Shown in pieces: positions 23,995-32,206 of a DNA stretch of 64,000 bases (positions are counted from its first letter, which is position 1; each line of letters starts with the position of its first letter). The notes under the pieces were generated by a model. It had not been told where the DNA came from. It did not search any database and worked only from the letters and a program-made list of their open reading frames with translations. Both the position numbers and the translations under genes were made by a program. The stretch covers positions 62,001-126,000 of the forward strand of contig JAJEJB010000006.1 in NCBI GenBank assembly GCA_022828135.1. Reading direction: 5' to 3'. The stretch comes from Acidimicrobiia bacterium. GTDB taxonomy: Bacteria; Actinomycetota; Acidimicrobiia; Acidimicrobiales; Aldehydirespiratoraceae.

Positions 23995-26811
23995 TCAGCT
24001 GCAGCCGCTGGTGGCGCCGCAGTCGGCGCACACGTAGCACGAGCCGGCCCGGCGCATGGGAACGCCGCAGGTCATGCAGAACGGCGCATCCAGCGGGCCC
24101 GAACGATCCAACGCGGGTGGCTCGGCTGGAGCCGCGGCCGCGGAGAAGTCGAGCTGGGCCATCAACTGCGAGGGCGACGGTATCGAGGGCGGATCAGGCG
24201 GCAGGTCGTGCCCCTGCTCGGTCTCGGTGACCTGCTCCTCGACGCCCGGCAGCGTGGGCTGGGTGCGCTCGCCGGTGGTGAAGACGCCGAGCGCGGCCCG
24301 CTCTTCGGGCGTCAGGTACATCACGGCCAGCTTGCGGAACAGGTAGTCCATGAGGCTGGTGGCGATCCGGATGTCGGGATCGTCAGTGATGCCGGCCGGC
24401 TCGAACCGGACGCCCACGAACGTCTCCACGAAAGCCGCCAGCGGAACCCCGTACTGCAGGCCGTGGCTCAGCGAGATGGCGAACGCGTCCATGATCCCGG
24501 CCAGGGTGGAGCCCTGCTTGGAGACCTTCACGAAGATCTCGCCGGGACGGCCGTCGGGGTACTCCCCCACCGTGACGAACCCCTTGCAGTCAGCCACACG
24601 AAACTCAAAGGTGCGCGACCGGCGTGATCTCGGCAGCCGCCGGCGCACCGGCTCGGGCACCGACCCGACCTGCGGGGCCACGCCTGTGTCCGGGCCCGAG
24701 GCCGCCGCGGCGTCCGTGGACCGCTCGGCTTCGCCGAGGGTGAGCGGTTGGGCCACCTTGGAGCTGTCGCGGTAGATGGCCACCGACTTCAGGCCGAGCC
24801 GCCAGGCATCGATGAACAGCTGCTCGACATCGTCGGCGGTCGACGACGCGGGCATGTTCACGGTCTTCGAGATGGCACCGGACAGGAACGGCTGAACCGC
24901 GGCCATCATCTTGACGTGCCCGGAGGCGCTGATGGCGTCGTCGCCCAGCGAGCAGGCGAACACCTCCCGGTGCTCGGGCTTGAGCGACGAGCCCTCCACG
25001 GTGTGGTGCGCGGCGATGTGGTCCCTGATCTCATCGGCCTGCTCGGTGTCGTAGCCGAGCCGCCGCAACGCCCTGGGGATCGTTGTGTTGACGATCTCCA
25101 TGGTCCCGCCCCCGACCAGGCGCTTGGACTTGACCAGCCCCAGGTCGGGCTCGATGCCGGTGGTGTCGCAGTCCATGAGCAGCCCGATCGTGCCCGTGGG
25201 CGCCAGCACCGTGGCCTGGCTGTTGCGCACGCCGTGGCGGTCGGCCCGCTCGCAGGCTTCGTCCCAGGCCAGTTGCGCGGCCTCGAGCAGATCGGCGGGC
25301 ACCAGCTCCTCATCTATGGAGGCGGTCGCGCTCCGGTGCTGGTCGAGCACGCCCAGCATGTGCTCGCGATTGTCGTGGAAGCCGGCGAAGGGCCCCATGC
25401 GTTCGGCCAGGCGGGTGGAGGTGAGATAGGCCTCGCCGGTCATGAGCGCGGTGATGGCCGCGGCCACGGCCCGGCCCTCGTCGGAGTCGTAGGGAAGGCC
25501 CAGCGCCATGAGCAGCGCGCCCAGGTTGGCGTAGCCCAGGCCGATCTGGCGGAAGGCCCTGGTGGTGTCGGCGATGGCCGGCGTCGGATAGTCGGCGTGA
25601 CCGACGAGGATCTCCTGGGCCGCGAACACCACCTGCACCGCCCGCCGGAACCCGGCTACGTCGAAGGTCCCTTCGCCGTCGAGGAAGCTCAGCAGGTTGA
25701 TCGAGGCCAGGTTGCAGGCGCTGTTGTCGAGGTGGACGTACTCCGAGCACGGGTTGCTGGCCGTAATGGGACCGGTGGACGCGGCGGTGTGCCAGCGGTT
25801 GATGGTGGTCGCGAACTGCACGCCCGGGTCGGCGCACTGCCAGGCGGCCTCGGCCATCTGGCTCAGGATCGAGCGGGCCGGCACTCGCTCTAGCACCGAG
25901 CCGTCGGTACGGGCGGTGAGATCCCAGTCGCCGCCCTCGAGCGCGGCCTGCATGAACTCGTCGGTGACCCGGACCGAGTTGTTGGCGTTCTGGTACTGCA
26001 CGGAGTCGGAGTCGGTGCCGTCGACACTCATGTCGAAGCCGGCCGCGGCCAGCGCACGCGACTTGCGCTCCTCGCGGGCCTTGCACCAGATGAAGTCCTC
26101 GATGTCGGGATGGTCGGCGTCGAGCACCACCATCTTGGCGGCCCGCCGCGTCTTGCCGCCCGACTTGATGGTGCCGGCCGACGCGTCGGCGCCCCGCATG
26201 AAGCTCACCGGGCCCGACGCGGTGCCCCCGCCGCTGAGGGCCTCGGAACTGGCCCGGATGCGCGACAGGTTCACGCCGGCGCCGGAGCCCCCCTTGAATA
26301 TCCGGCCCTCCTCGGCGTACCACTCCAGGATCGACTCCATGGTGTCGTCGACCGAAAGGATGAAGCAGGCCGACGCCTGCTGGGGCACCCCGGCCACCCC
26401 GATGTTGAACCAGACCGGGGAGTTGAAGGCAGCCCTCTGCGTGTACAGCAGATGTGAGAGCTCGGCGCGGAACAGCGACGCCTCGGACTCGTCGGTGAAG
26501 TAGCCGTCACCGTCCCCCCAGCGTGTGATCGTGCCGACGATGCGGTCCACCACCTGCCTCAGCGACCATTCCCGGGAGGGGGTGCCCAGCGCGCCGCGGA
26601 AGTACTTCTGGGCCAGGATGTTGGTGGCGTTCTGCGACCAGGCGGCCGGCACCTCCACGCCCCGCTGCTCGAATGCGACCGACCCGTCGCTGTGGTCGAG
26701 CAGGCGCGCGTCGCGCAGCTCCCAGGCGACGCTGTCCGCCGGGTCGTCCGCCGCGTCCGGTTGAAGGTCGGTGCCGGCGAGAAGGCTGTTCTGCTCGGAG
26801 GCCAAAGTCAT
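23995..26811 (-). CDS. nrdJ: Vitamin B12-dependent ribonucleotide reductase (class II)
   Basis: Makes deoxyribonucleotides with adenosylcobalamin as the radical source, independent of oxygen. 938 aa. Motifs in order: FNSPVWFNIG, SACFILSVDDTMES (about 148-161, first active-site Cys), GGSGAGVNLSRIR, ASNPCSEYVHLDNSACNL with the radical Cys, VLAPTGTIGLLMDCDTTGIEPD, and a C-terminal CxxC-rich tail (MTCGVPMRR, CYVCADCG) for reduction by thioredoxin. ATG 26811 is preceded by AAGGGGGT. The usual actinobacterial neighbour nrdR is absent from this window. No cobalamin riboswitch is recognised upstream. Confidence 0.96.
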   Translation of the reverse strand: MTLASEQNSLLAGTDLQPDAADDPADSVAWELRDARLLDHSDGSVAFEQRGVEVPAAWSQNATNILAQKYFRGALGTPSREWSLRQVVDRIVGTITRWGDGDGYFTDESEASLFRAELSHLLYTQRAAFNSPVWFNIGVAGVPQQASACFILSVDDTMESILEWYAEEGRIFKGGSGAGVNLSRIRASSEALSGGGTASGPVSFMRGADASAGTIKSGGKTRRAAKMVVLDADHPDIEDFIWCKAREERKSRALAAAGFDMSVDGTDSDSVQYQNANNSVRVTDEFMQAALEGGDWDLTARTDGSVLERVPARSILSQMAEAAWQCADPGVQFATTINRWHTAASTGPITASNPCSEYVHLDNSACNLASINLLSFLDGEGTFDVAGFRRAVQVVFAAQEILVGHADYPTPAIADTTRAFRQIGLGYANLGALLMALGLPYDSDEGRAVAAAITALMTGEAYLTSTRLAERMGPFAGFHDNREHMLGVLDQHRSATASIDEELVPADLLEAAQLAWDEACERADRHGVRNSQATVLAPTGTIGLLMDCDTTGIEPDLGLVKSKRLVGGGTMEIVNTTIPRALRRLGYDTEQADEIRDHIAAHHTVEGSSLKPEHREVFACSLGDDAISASGHVKMMAAVQPFLSGAISKTVNMPASSTADDVEQLFIDAWRLGLKSVAIYRDSSKVAQPLTLGEAERSTDAAAASGPDTGVAPQVGSVPEPVRRRLPRSRRSRTFEFRVADCKGFVTVGEYPDGRPGEIFVKVSKQGSTLAGIMDAFAISLSHGLQYGVPLAAFVETFVGVRFEPAGITDDPDIRIATSLMDYLFRKLAVMYLTPEERAALGVFTTGERTQPTLPGVEEQVTETEQGHDLPPDPPSIPSPSQLMAQLDFSAAAAPAEPPALDRSGPLDAPFCMTCGVPMRRAGSCYVCADCGATSGCS

Positions 26812-26828
26812 CGTGTTACCCCCTTGAG

Positions 26829-26834
26829 ATTCTA
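26829..26834 (-). promoter_or_regulatory. Possible -10 box of nrdJ
   Basis: On the minus strand TAGAAT lies about 18 bases before the nrdJ ATG, close to the TANNNT consensus, with the Shine-Dalgarno AAGGGGGT between. A small CGCGGC-GTCA-GCCGCG hairpin lies just upstream. No convincing -35 or NrdR box was found. The rest of the 215-base region to the divergent RibD-like gene shows nothing else recognisable. Confidence 0.35.
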
Positions 26835-27026
26835 CCGAAGCAAGCCTCGCGGCTGACGCCGCGGACCCTACGTACGGCCGAGGTCGGCGATAGCGACTAG
26901 CTGATCAATCTGGGGATAGCTCTGCCGCGCTGTGGAGAGACTCCAAGTCCCTTGGGGAGGACCAGCCGAGTTGTCCAGAGACGCTCTCTGTCGCCTGTAG
27001 ATAGTTCTCGCGGCCTTGCTGCTGCC

Positions 27027-27794
27027 ATGCGGCGCTACGGTCGCGGCGTGCGGAGACTCCTGCCCGGCCCGGTAGCCGACATCGACCCGATGGAGCTCTA
27101 CCCGGCCCTGCCCCGACCCAAGCCGGCGGGACGGCCGTGGCTGATGCTCAACATGATCGCCTCCGCCGACGGGGCCGTCGCGGTCGACGGCACCAGCGAG
27201 GCGCTCGGCAACCCGGCCGACGAGGCCGTGTTCTCGGCCGTGCGGGCCTGCGCCGACTGGATCGTGGCCGCGGCCGGCACGGTACGGGCCGAGCGCTACG
27301 GCCTGCCCCGACCCGGAGCGAAGTCCCGCCGAGCGCGGCGCGCCGCAGGACGCTCCGACCGGCCCCGGCTGGCCGTTGTCAGCGCAAGCCTGGACCTCGA
27401 TCTGGACCTGCCGCTGTTCGCCGACCAGCGCGCCGGCGACGACCTGCCGGTGATCCTCACCGGCAGGGACGCCGCGGCCGAGGCGGCAGACCGGCTTGAG
27501 CCTGTCGCCGAGGTCGTGCGACTGGCCTCCGTCCGGCCCCAGCCGGAGGAGATCCTGGCCGAGCTCGACCGCCGCGGCGCCGGAGTGGTGCTGTCCGAGG
27601 GCGGCCCGTCCTTCAACGCCCAACTCGCCGATGCCGGGTTGATCGACGAGTTGTGCCTGTCGATCGCGCCGCTGGTGGCGGGCGGAGCCAGCCCCCGGAT
27701 CGTGCACGGATCGCGGCGGACCGTTCCCCTGAACCTGACCGTCGACCATCTTCTGGAAGCCTCCGACACGCTGTTCGTGCGCTACGTCGGGTAA
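27027..27794 (+). CDS. RibD C-terminal domain (pyrimidine reductase / DHFR-like) protein
   Basis: NADPH-dependent reductase fold of the RibD_C/DHFR superfamily, 255 aa from ATG 27027 (GTG 27048 is an alternative). RPWLMLNMIASADGAVAVDGTSEALGN is the typical N-terminal substrate/NADPH region, followed by VRACADWIVAAAGTVRAERYG, VVLSEGGPSFNAQL and C-terminal IVHGSRRTVPLNL. It resembles actinobacterial pyrimidine reductase family proteins such as Rv2671. It lacks the deaminase half of RibD, so it could act in riboflavin synthesis or a related reduction. Convergent, with a 13-base overlap, with the LysM gene. Confidence 0.87.
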   Translation: MRRYGRGVRRLLPGPVADIDPMELYPALPRPKPAGRPWLMLNMIASADGAVAVDGTSEALGNPADEAVFSAVRACADWIVAAAGTVRAERYGLPRPGAKSRRARRAAGRSDRPRLAVVSASLDLDLDLPLFADQRAGDDLPVILTGRDAAAEAADRLEPVAEVVRLASVRPQPEEILAELDRRGAGVVLSEGGPSFNAQLADAGLIDELCLSIAPLVAGGASPRIVHGSRRTVPLNLTVDHLLEASDTLFVRYVG

Positions 27795-28267
27795 GGAGCC
27801 ACGCCGGCCGCGCTGGCAGGTCGAGCGGGATGCCGCTCCGAGTCGCTCCCGGGGGCCAGGGGCCCGACGGCACCGATGACGATCTGCTGGCCCGGCTCCA
27901 GCGTGCTGCCGCCGGCGGCATCGGCCAGTTCGTGGACTAGACCCCTGGGATCGGTGCCCGGCGCGATGGCCACGGCAATGTCCCACAGCGTGTCGCCGGG
28001 CTGAACGATGTAGACGCCGGGCAGCTCCGCCGGAATAGAGACCTCCCCCGTGGAAGGCCAGGGGTTGGCCTCACCCGGCGGCACGCGATCCGGCCGGGCC
28101 GCGACCACCGCCAGCGTCAGGGCCGCGGCCGCGATCATGGCCGCGACGGCCCGGCGGCGGCGGTACACCGACTCCGGCAGCCGCAGGGACCGGGGCGGCG
28201 GGGATGCCGGAGCAGCCGAGACATCGGCGCGGACCAGCGTGAGCGTGGGCGGGCAAGCAGCTTCCAT
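27782..28267 (-). CDS. LysM-domain membrane protein divergent from lexA (ChiZ/YneA-like)
   Basis: Protein of 161 aa from ATG 28267, which has a strong GGGAGGAT ribosome site. A short cytosolic N-terminus is followed by basic YRRRR and one membrane helix (AVAAMIAAAALTLAVVAA, about 60-77), then a linker and a LysM domain (YIVQPGDTLWDIAVAIAPGTD ... LEPGQQIVI) that binds peptidoglycan outside. A LysM membrane protein divergent from lexA is the arrangement of mycobacterial Rv2719c (ChiZ) and functionally of Bacillus YneA: SOS-induced division inhibitors. LexA boxes in the shared intergenic region support this. Role is by position and domain only. Confidence 0.85.
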   Translation of the reverse strand: MEAACPPTLTLVRADVSAAPASPPPRSLRLPESVYRRRRAVAAMIAAAALTLAVVAARPDRVPPGEANPWPSTGEVSIPAELPGVYIVQPGDTLWDIAVAIAPGTDPRGLVHELADAAGGSTLEPGQQIVIGAVGPLAPGSDSERHPARPASAAGVAPYPT

Positions 28268-28334
28268 GCCACGATCCTCCCGCAGGGGTGTGACATCGGG
28301 ACCGATCCCTCCGAGACGCCCGAGATGCTTGACA

Positions 28335-28350
28335 TCGAACGCGTGTTCCG
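28335..28350. promoter_or_regulatory. LexA box 1 (TCGAAC-GCGT-GTTCCG)
   Basis: Matches the actinobacterial SOS box TCGAAC-N4-GTTCGA in 11 of 12 specified bases or nearly so: TCGAAC is perfect and GTTC is kept on the right. It lies nearest the LysM gene and probably controls it. Confidence 0.8.
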
Positions 28351-28364
28351 CAAACATGTGTACG
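28351..28364. promoter_or_regulatory. Degenerate LexA box (CAAAC-ATGT-GTACG)
   Basis: Directly abuts box 1. The half sites are imperfect (AAAC and GTAC), so it is weak at best, but its ATGT spacer equals that of box 3 and of the recA box. Confidence 0.4.
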
Positions 28365-28378
28365 GATAAACTCCCCAT

Positions 28379-28394
28379 CTGAACATGTGTTCGG
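28379..28394. promoter_or_regulatory. LexA box (CTGAAC-ATGT-GTTCGG)
   Basis: Perfect GAAC-N4-GTTC half sites with spacer ATGT, immediately upstream of the likely lexA -10 region (TTACACTATAG at 28395-28405). Confidence 0.85.
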
Positions 28395-28404
28395 TTACAC
28401 TATA

Positions 28405-28420
28405 GCGAACATCTGTTCGG
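28405..28420. promoter_or_regulatory. LexA box (GCGAAC-ATCT-GTTCGG)
   Basis: CGAAC-N4-GTTCG symmetric site located just after the TACACTATAG promoter segment and 40 bases before the lexA ATG, well placed for autorepression. Confidence 0.88.
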
Positions 28421-28459
28421 ACCCGCAACCCGAGACTCCCCCAAGATCGGAGACCCGCC

Positions 28460-29104
28460 ATGACGCCCCCGGCCAACCGGAAGCCGCTCTCCGCCCGCCG
28501 CCGCCAGATCCTCGACGCGATCGTGGAGCACCAGAGGGCCCACGGCTACCCGCCGTCGATCCGCGAGATCGCCGCGGAGGTCGGACTCAAGTCCCCCGCC
28601 TCGGTCAAGGCCCACATCGATGTGCTCGACTCGGCCGGCTACCTGCGGGTCGACCCCACCCGGCCCCGGGCCATCGAGGTGCGCTACGACGAGAACTCGG
28701 GGGCCGCGCTCGAGCGCCGCCCGGTGCGTCATGTGCCCCTGGTGGGCGACGTGGCCGCGGGCTCCGGCGTGCTCGCCGCGGAGAACGTCGAGGAGCTGAT
28801 GCCGGTGCCCGCCGACCTCACCGGCGAGGGGGAGCTGTTCATGCTGCGGGTGCGGGGCGACTCGATGATCGACGCGGGCATCCTCGACGGCGACTACGTG
28901 GTCTGCCGGGCTCAGAGCACCGCCGAGAACGGCGAGGTCGTCGTGGCCGGCATCCCCGGCGACGAGGCCACCGTGAAGACGCTGCGGCGGGGCAACGGGC
29001 GGATCGTGCTGGAGCCGGCCAACCAATTCCTGGAGCCCATGGAATTCGCGCCGGACGAGGTGACCGTCTACGGCAAGGTCGTCACCATGATGCGGCGGTA
29101 CTAG
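28460..29104 (+). CDS. lexA: LexA repressor
   Basis: SOS repressor and self-cleaving serine peptidase, 214 aa. The N-terminal winged helix-turn-helix includes LSARRRQILDAIVEHQ and YPPSIREIAAEVGLKSPASVKAH. The cleavage site is Ala-Gly in DVAAGSG (about 108), the catalytic Ser is in GDSMIDAGI (about 136) and the Lys in VKTLRR (about 172), all intact, so RecA-stimulated autocleavage should work. It lies divergent from the LysM gene, with three good LexA boxes and one degenerate site between them, so it is autoregulated. ATG 28460 follows GATCGGAGAC. Confidence 0.97.
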   Translation: MTPPANRKPLSARRRQILDAIVEHQRAHGYPPSIREIAAEVGLKSPASVKAHIDVLDSAGYLRVDPTRPRAIEVRYDENSGAALERRPVRHVPLVGDVAAGSGVLAAENVEELMPVPADLTGEGELFMLRVRGDSMIDAGILDGDYVVCRAQSTAENGEVVVAGIPGDEATVKTLRRGNGRIVLEPANQFLEPMEFAPDEVTVYGKVVTMMRRY

Positions 29105-29135
29105 GCACCACCTTCGGGCGTACCGTCCGCGGCGT

Positions 29136-30221
29136 TCAGGCGCCGTCGATCAGCAGACCCTCGAGCGCGGCGTGCACCGCTATGAGTTGGTCGCGGTGCA
29201 CATGCTCCCCCGCCGTGTGAGCCAGCCGGGGATCTCCCGGGCCGAAGTTCGACGCAGGCACGCCGCGCGCCGCGAAGAAGGCCGCGTCGGTCCATCCCAG
29301 CTTGGCCCTCACCGGCGCGCCGGTGCGCCGAACCAATCCGGCCAGCAACGGGTCGTCGAGGCCGGGGGCAGCCGCCGGGGCCATATCGGTCAACTCCACC
29401 GTGTCGCCGTCATCGAGCACGCTCTCGAGGAGCGACCGCACGTGCTCCTCCGCCTGCTCAGGGGTCCGGTCGGGCGCGAACCGGTGGTTCAGCGTCAAGG
29501 TCGCGGAGTCGGGCACGACGTTGCCCGCCACCCCGCCGCTCACAGCAACCGCCTGCAATCCCTCGCGGTACTCGCAACCCTCCACCACAGGGCGCCGGGC
29601 CTCGTAGGTCGACACTGCGGCCAGCACCTCCGCCAGCCGGTGGATGGCGTTGCGGCCCATCCATCCGCGGGCGGTGTGAGCCCGCTCCCCCGCCAGCGTC
29701 ACCTTGAGCCGCATGGTGCCCTGGCAGCCGGCCTCCACCGCGCCTGCGGTCGGCTCCCCCAGCAGGGCCACGTCGGCCTGGAGAAGCTCGGGACGGGCCG
29801 CGGCCACCTCCAGCAGGCCGTTGTCGGCCGCGTCGACCTCCTCGCGGGCGTAGAACACGTAGGTGACGTCGACGGCCGGTTCCGTCAGGGTCCGGGCCAG
29901 GGTGAGCATCACAGCCACGCCGCCCTTCATGTCGGCCGCTCCCAGACCCGACAGCACATCGCCGTCGACCCGGGCGCCGGCGTTGTCGTTGGCCAGCACG
30001 GTGTCGGTGTGGCCGGCCAGCAGGATGCGCCGGCTGTGCCCGAGTCGGGTGCGGGCGACGAGGTTGTCGCCGACGCGCTCCACGCTGAGGTGCTCGGCCC
30101 GGTGCAGGTCGGCCTCGATCAGGTCGGTGATCAGCTCCTCGGAGTAGCTCTCGGAGGGCACGTCGACCAGCGCGGCCGTCAAGGCGAACAGATCGCTTGC
30201 GGGCAGCGGCCCGTGCAACAT
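29136..30221 (-). CDS. dapE: Succinyl-diaminopimelate desuccinylase
   Basis: Zinc M20 peptidase-family enzyme removing succinate from N-succinyl-LL-diaminopimelate. 361 aa from ATG 30221, which begins one base after the dapD stop. Metal and catalytic motifs: LLAGHTDTV (HxD), GLGAADMKGGVAVML, YAREEVDAADNGL (Glu pair), LLGEPT and C-terminal FGPGDPRLAHTAGEHV with the last His. NRHT-type region GERAHTARGWMGRNAIHRL is typical of actinobacterial DapE. Last gene of dapF-hflX-dapC-dapD-dapE, so the succinylase branch is co-transcribed. Confidence 0.94.
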   Translation of the reverse strand: MLHGPLPASDLFALTAALVDVPSESYSEELITDLIEADLHRAEHLSVERVGDNLVARTRLGHSRRILLAGHTDTVLANDNAGARVDGDVLSGLGAADMKGGVAVMLTLARTLTEPAVDVTYVFYAREEVDAADNGLLEVAAARPELLQADVALLGEPTAGAVEAGCQGTMRLKVTLAGERAHTARGWMGRNAIHRLAEVLAAVSTYEARRPVVEGCEYREGLQAVAVSGGVAGNVVPDSATLTLNHRFAPDRTPEQAEEHVRSLLESVLDDGDTVELTDMAPAAAPGLDDPLLAGLVRRTGAPVRAKLGWTDAAFFAARGVPASNFGPGDPRLAHTAGEHVHRDQLIAVHAALEGLLIDGA

Positions 30222-30222
30222 G

Positions 30223-31047
30223 TCAGGTGGTGGCGCCGTGGTCGCGCAGGACCTGGTTGAGGGCCGACTTGTCATGGCGCTCACCCTCGGACAGGCGCTT
30301 GATCACCAGCACCGCCGGCAGTCCGAACTCGCCGCCGTCGAACTGGCGGGCCCGGGTGCCCAGCACAGCCACCGACCAGGGCGGCACCTCTCCCCGTCCC
30401 AGCTCCTCGCCGGTGGAGGCGTCGATCACCGGGATGGAACCGGTGAGGATCGCCCCTGCCCCCAGAACCGTCCCCCGCCCGACGCGGGCGCCGTCGGCCA
30501 CGATGCAGCGGCTGCCGATGAGGCAGTCGTCCTCCACGATCACCGGCTGGGCGACGGGGGGCTCGAGCACGCCGCCGATGCCGACCCCGCCGGAGAGGTG
30601 CACGTTGGCGCCGATCTGGGCGCATGACCCCACCGTGGCCCAGGTGTCGACCATCGTGTTGGCCCCCACATGGGCGCCGATGTTGGTGTAGCTGGGCATC
30701 ATGATCACGCCCGGCGCCTGGTAGCTGCCCCAGCGGGCCGAAGCTCCCGGCACCACCCTGACACCCCGGGCCGCGTAGTCGGTCTTGAGCGGGATCTTGT
30801 CGGCGAACTCGAAGGGGCCGAGTTCGATGGTGCTCATCTTGGCCGTCGAGAACAGCAGCAGGATGGCCTGCTTGCACCACTGGTTGACCCGCACCGTGCC
30901 GTCGTCGAGGACCTCGGCCACCCGGGCCCGGCCGGCGTCGAGGGCGTCTATGGCCTCATGGACGGTGGCGACTACATCCGGATCGTCGGCATCCAGGTCG
31001 GGGCGGGCGGCCCAGAGCTCGCTGATGCGGGACTCAAGCGTTGACAT
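30223..31047 (-). CDS. dapD: 2,3,4,5-tetrahydropyridine-2,6-dicarboxylate N-succinyltransferase
   Basis: Left-handed beta-helix acyltransferase adding succinyl-CoA to tetrahydrodipicolinate. 274 aa from ATG 31047. It shows hexapeptide-repeat character: PSYTNIGAHVGANTMVDTWATVGSCAQIGANVHLSGG, IVEDDCLIGSRCIVADGARVGRGTVLGAG. The N-terminal FSTAKMSTIELGPFEFADKIPLK region matches the standard DapD type. It starts 10 bases after the dapC stop and ends one base before dapE. Confidence 0.95.
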   Translation of the reverse strand: MSTLESRISELWAARPDLDADDPDVVATVHEAIDALDAGRARVAEVLDDGTVRVNQWCKQAILLLFSTAKMSTIELGPFEFADKIPLKTDYAARGVRVVPGASARWGSYQAPGVIMMPSYTNIGAHVGANTMVDTWATVGSCAQIGANVHLSGGVGIGGVLEPPVAQPVIVEDDCLIGSRCIVADGARVGRGTVLGAGAILTGSIPVIDASTGEELGRGEVPPWSVAVLGTRARQFDGGEFGLPAVLVIKRLSEGERHDKSALNQVLRDHGATT

Positions 31048-31057
31048 GCAGGTGAGG

Positions 31058-32206
31058 CTAGTGGTGGTTGGCGGCACGGAGCCGCTTCAGGGCCAGCTCC
31101 AAGCGGTCATCCGGCTGAACCGCCGCGATGCGCACGAACCCGTGGGGATCGAGGGGGCCGGCGGCATCGGGATCCACGCAGTAGAACTCGCCCGGGCTAA
31201 CGATGAGGCCGGCCCGTCGGGCCAGCATCTCCGCGAAGGCCCAGGCGTCGCCGCCCGGCGCCGGGGCCCACAGGTAGAAGGCCCCGCCCGGCAACTCCGC
31301 GCCCGAGCCGGCCGCCGCCGCGATCTCGGCCAGGAGATCCAGGCGCCGCCGGTAGCGGGCGGCCTGGGCCGCGACATGGTCCTGATCGCTCCAGGCAGCC
31401 GCAGCCGCAGCCTGGACCGGACCGGGCACCATGCAGCCGGCGTGTTTGCGGCATTCACGCAGGTAGTGGACCAGTTCGGCATCTCCGGCGTAGAACCCGG
31501 CTCGCACACCGGCCATGTTCGAGCGCTTCGACAGCGAGTGCACGGCCAGCACACCGGCAGTGCCGTGCTCCAAGACCGAACCCGGCGACCCGTCCCAGGT
31601 GAACTCGGCATAGCACTCGTCGCTGGCCACCAGCACCCCGTTGTCACGGCCCCAGGCCGCCACGGCACGCAGGTCATCGAGGCCGCCGGCCGGGTTGCCG
31701 GGAGTGTTCACCCATAGGCACAAGGCCCGTTCAGCGTCGCCGGGGTCCACTGACGAGAGATCGATCCGGAAGCGCTCGTCCATCGCCACCGCGACGGGCC
31801 GGCATCCGGCCAGGGTTGCGCCCATGGCGTAGGACGGGTACGACACCGCCGGGTACAGCACGGTGTCGCGATCGGGATGGCGCAACCGCAGGTAGTGGGC
31901 CAGCGAGACTACGAACTCCTTGGTGCCGATACACGCCGCGATCTGGGTGTCGGGGTCGATCTCCACCCTGAAGCGGCGTTGAAGCCAGGCCGCGGCGGCC
32001 CGGCGATAGGCGTCAGACCCGATCGACGGGGGGTAGCCGCGCTCTGCGCCCGAGCTTGCCAGCGCCTCCACCACGGCATCCGGCGGCGGATCGCACGGCG
32101 TTCCGGACGAACAGTCCACCGCTCCCCCCGGCAGTGCCGCAGCCACCGCCCGGAAGGGGTCAAGCCGTTCGTAGGGATAGACGGGCGGCACGAAGCCCTT
32201 CGTCAC
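31058..32206 (-). CDS. dapC: Succinyldiaminopimelate aminotransferase
   Basis: PLP-dependent class I/II aminotransferase transferring an amino group to N-succinyl-2-amino-6-ketopimelate. GTG 32206 overlaps the hflX stop as GTGA and gives 382 aa; ATG 32218 would add four residues. Motifs: TLYPAVSYPSYAMGATLAGC-type substrate loop, WVNTPGNPAGG, VLVASDECYAEF, and SLSKRSNMAGVRAGF with the PLP Lys. The position with dapD and dapE is the main basis for naming it dapC over other aminotransferases. Confidence 0.92.
   Translation of the reverse strand: MTKGFVPPVYPYERLDPFRAVAAALPGGAVDCSSGTPCDPPPDAVVEALASSGAERGYPPSIGSDAYRRAAAAWLQRRFRVEIDPDTQIAACIGTKEFVVSLAHYLRLRHPDRDTVLYPAVSYPSYAMGATLAGCRPVAVAMDERFRIDLSSVDPGDAERALCLWVNTPGNPAGGLDDLRAVAAWGRDNGVLVASDECYAEFTWDGSPGSVLEHGTAGVLAVHSLSKRSNMAGVRAGFYAGDAELVHYLRECRKHAGCMVPGPVQAAAAAAWSDQDHVAAQAARYRRRLDLLAEIAAAAGSGAELPGGAFYLWAPAPGGDAWAFAEMLARRAGLIVSPGEFYCVDPDAAGPLDPHGFVRIAAVQPDDRLELALKRLRAANHH

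Noticed and set aside
26812-27026. Cobalamin riboswitch upstream of nrdJ
   Set aside because: No B12 box or suitable helices are seen, and the likely -10 lies only 18 bases from the ATG, leaving no room for an aptamer.
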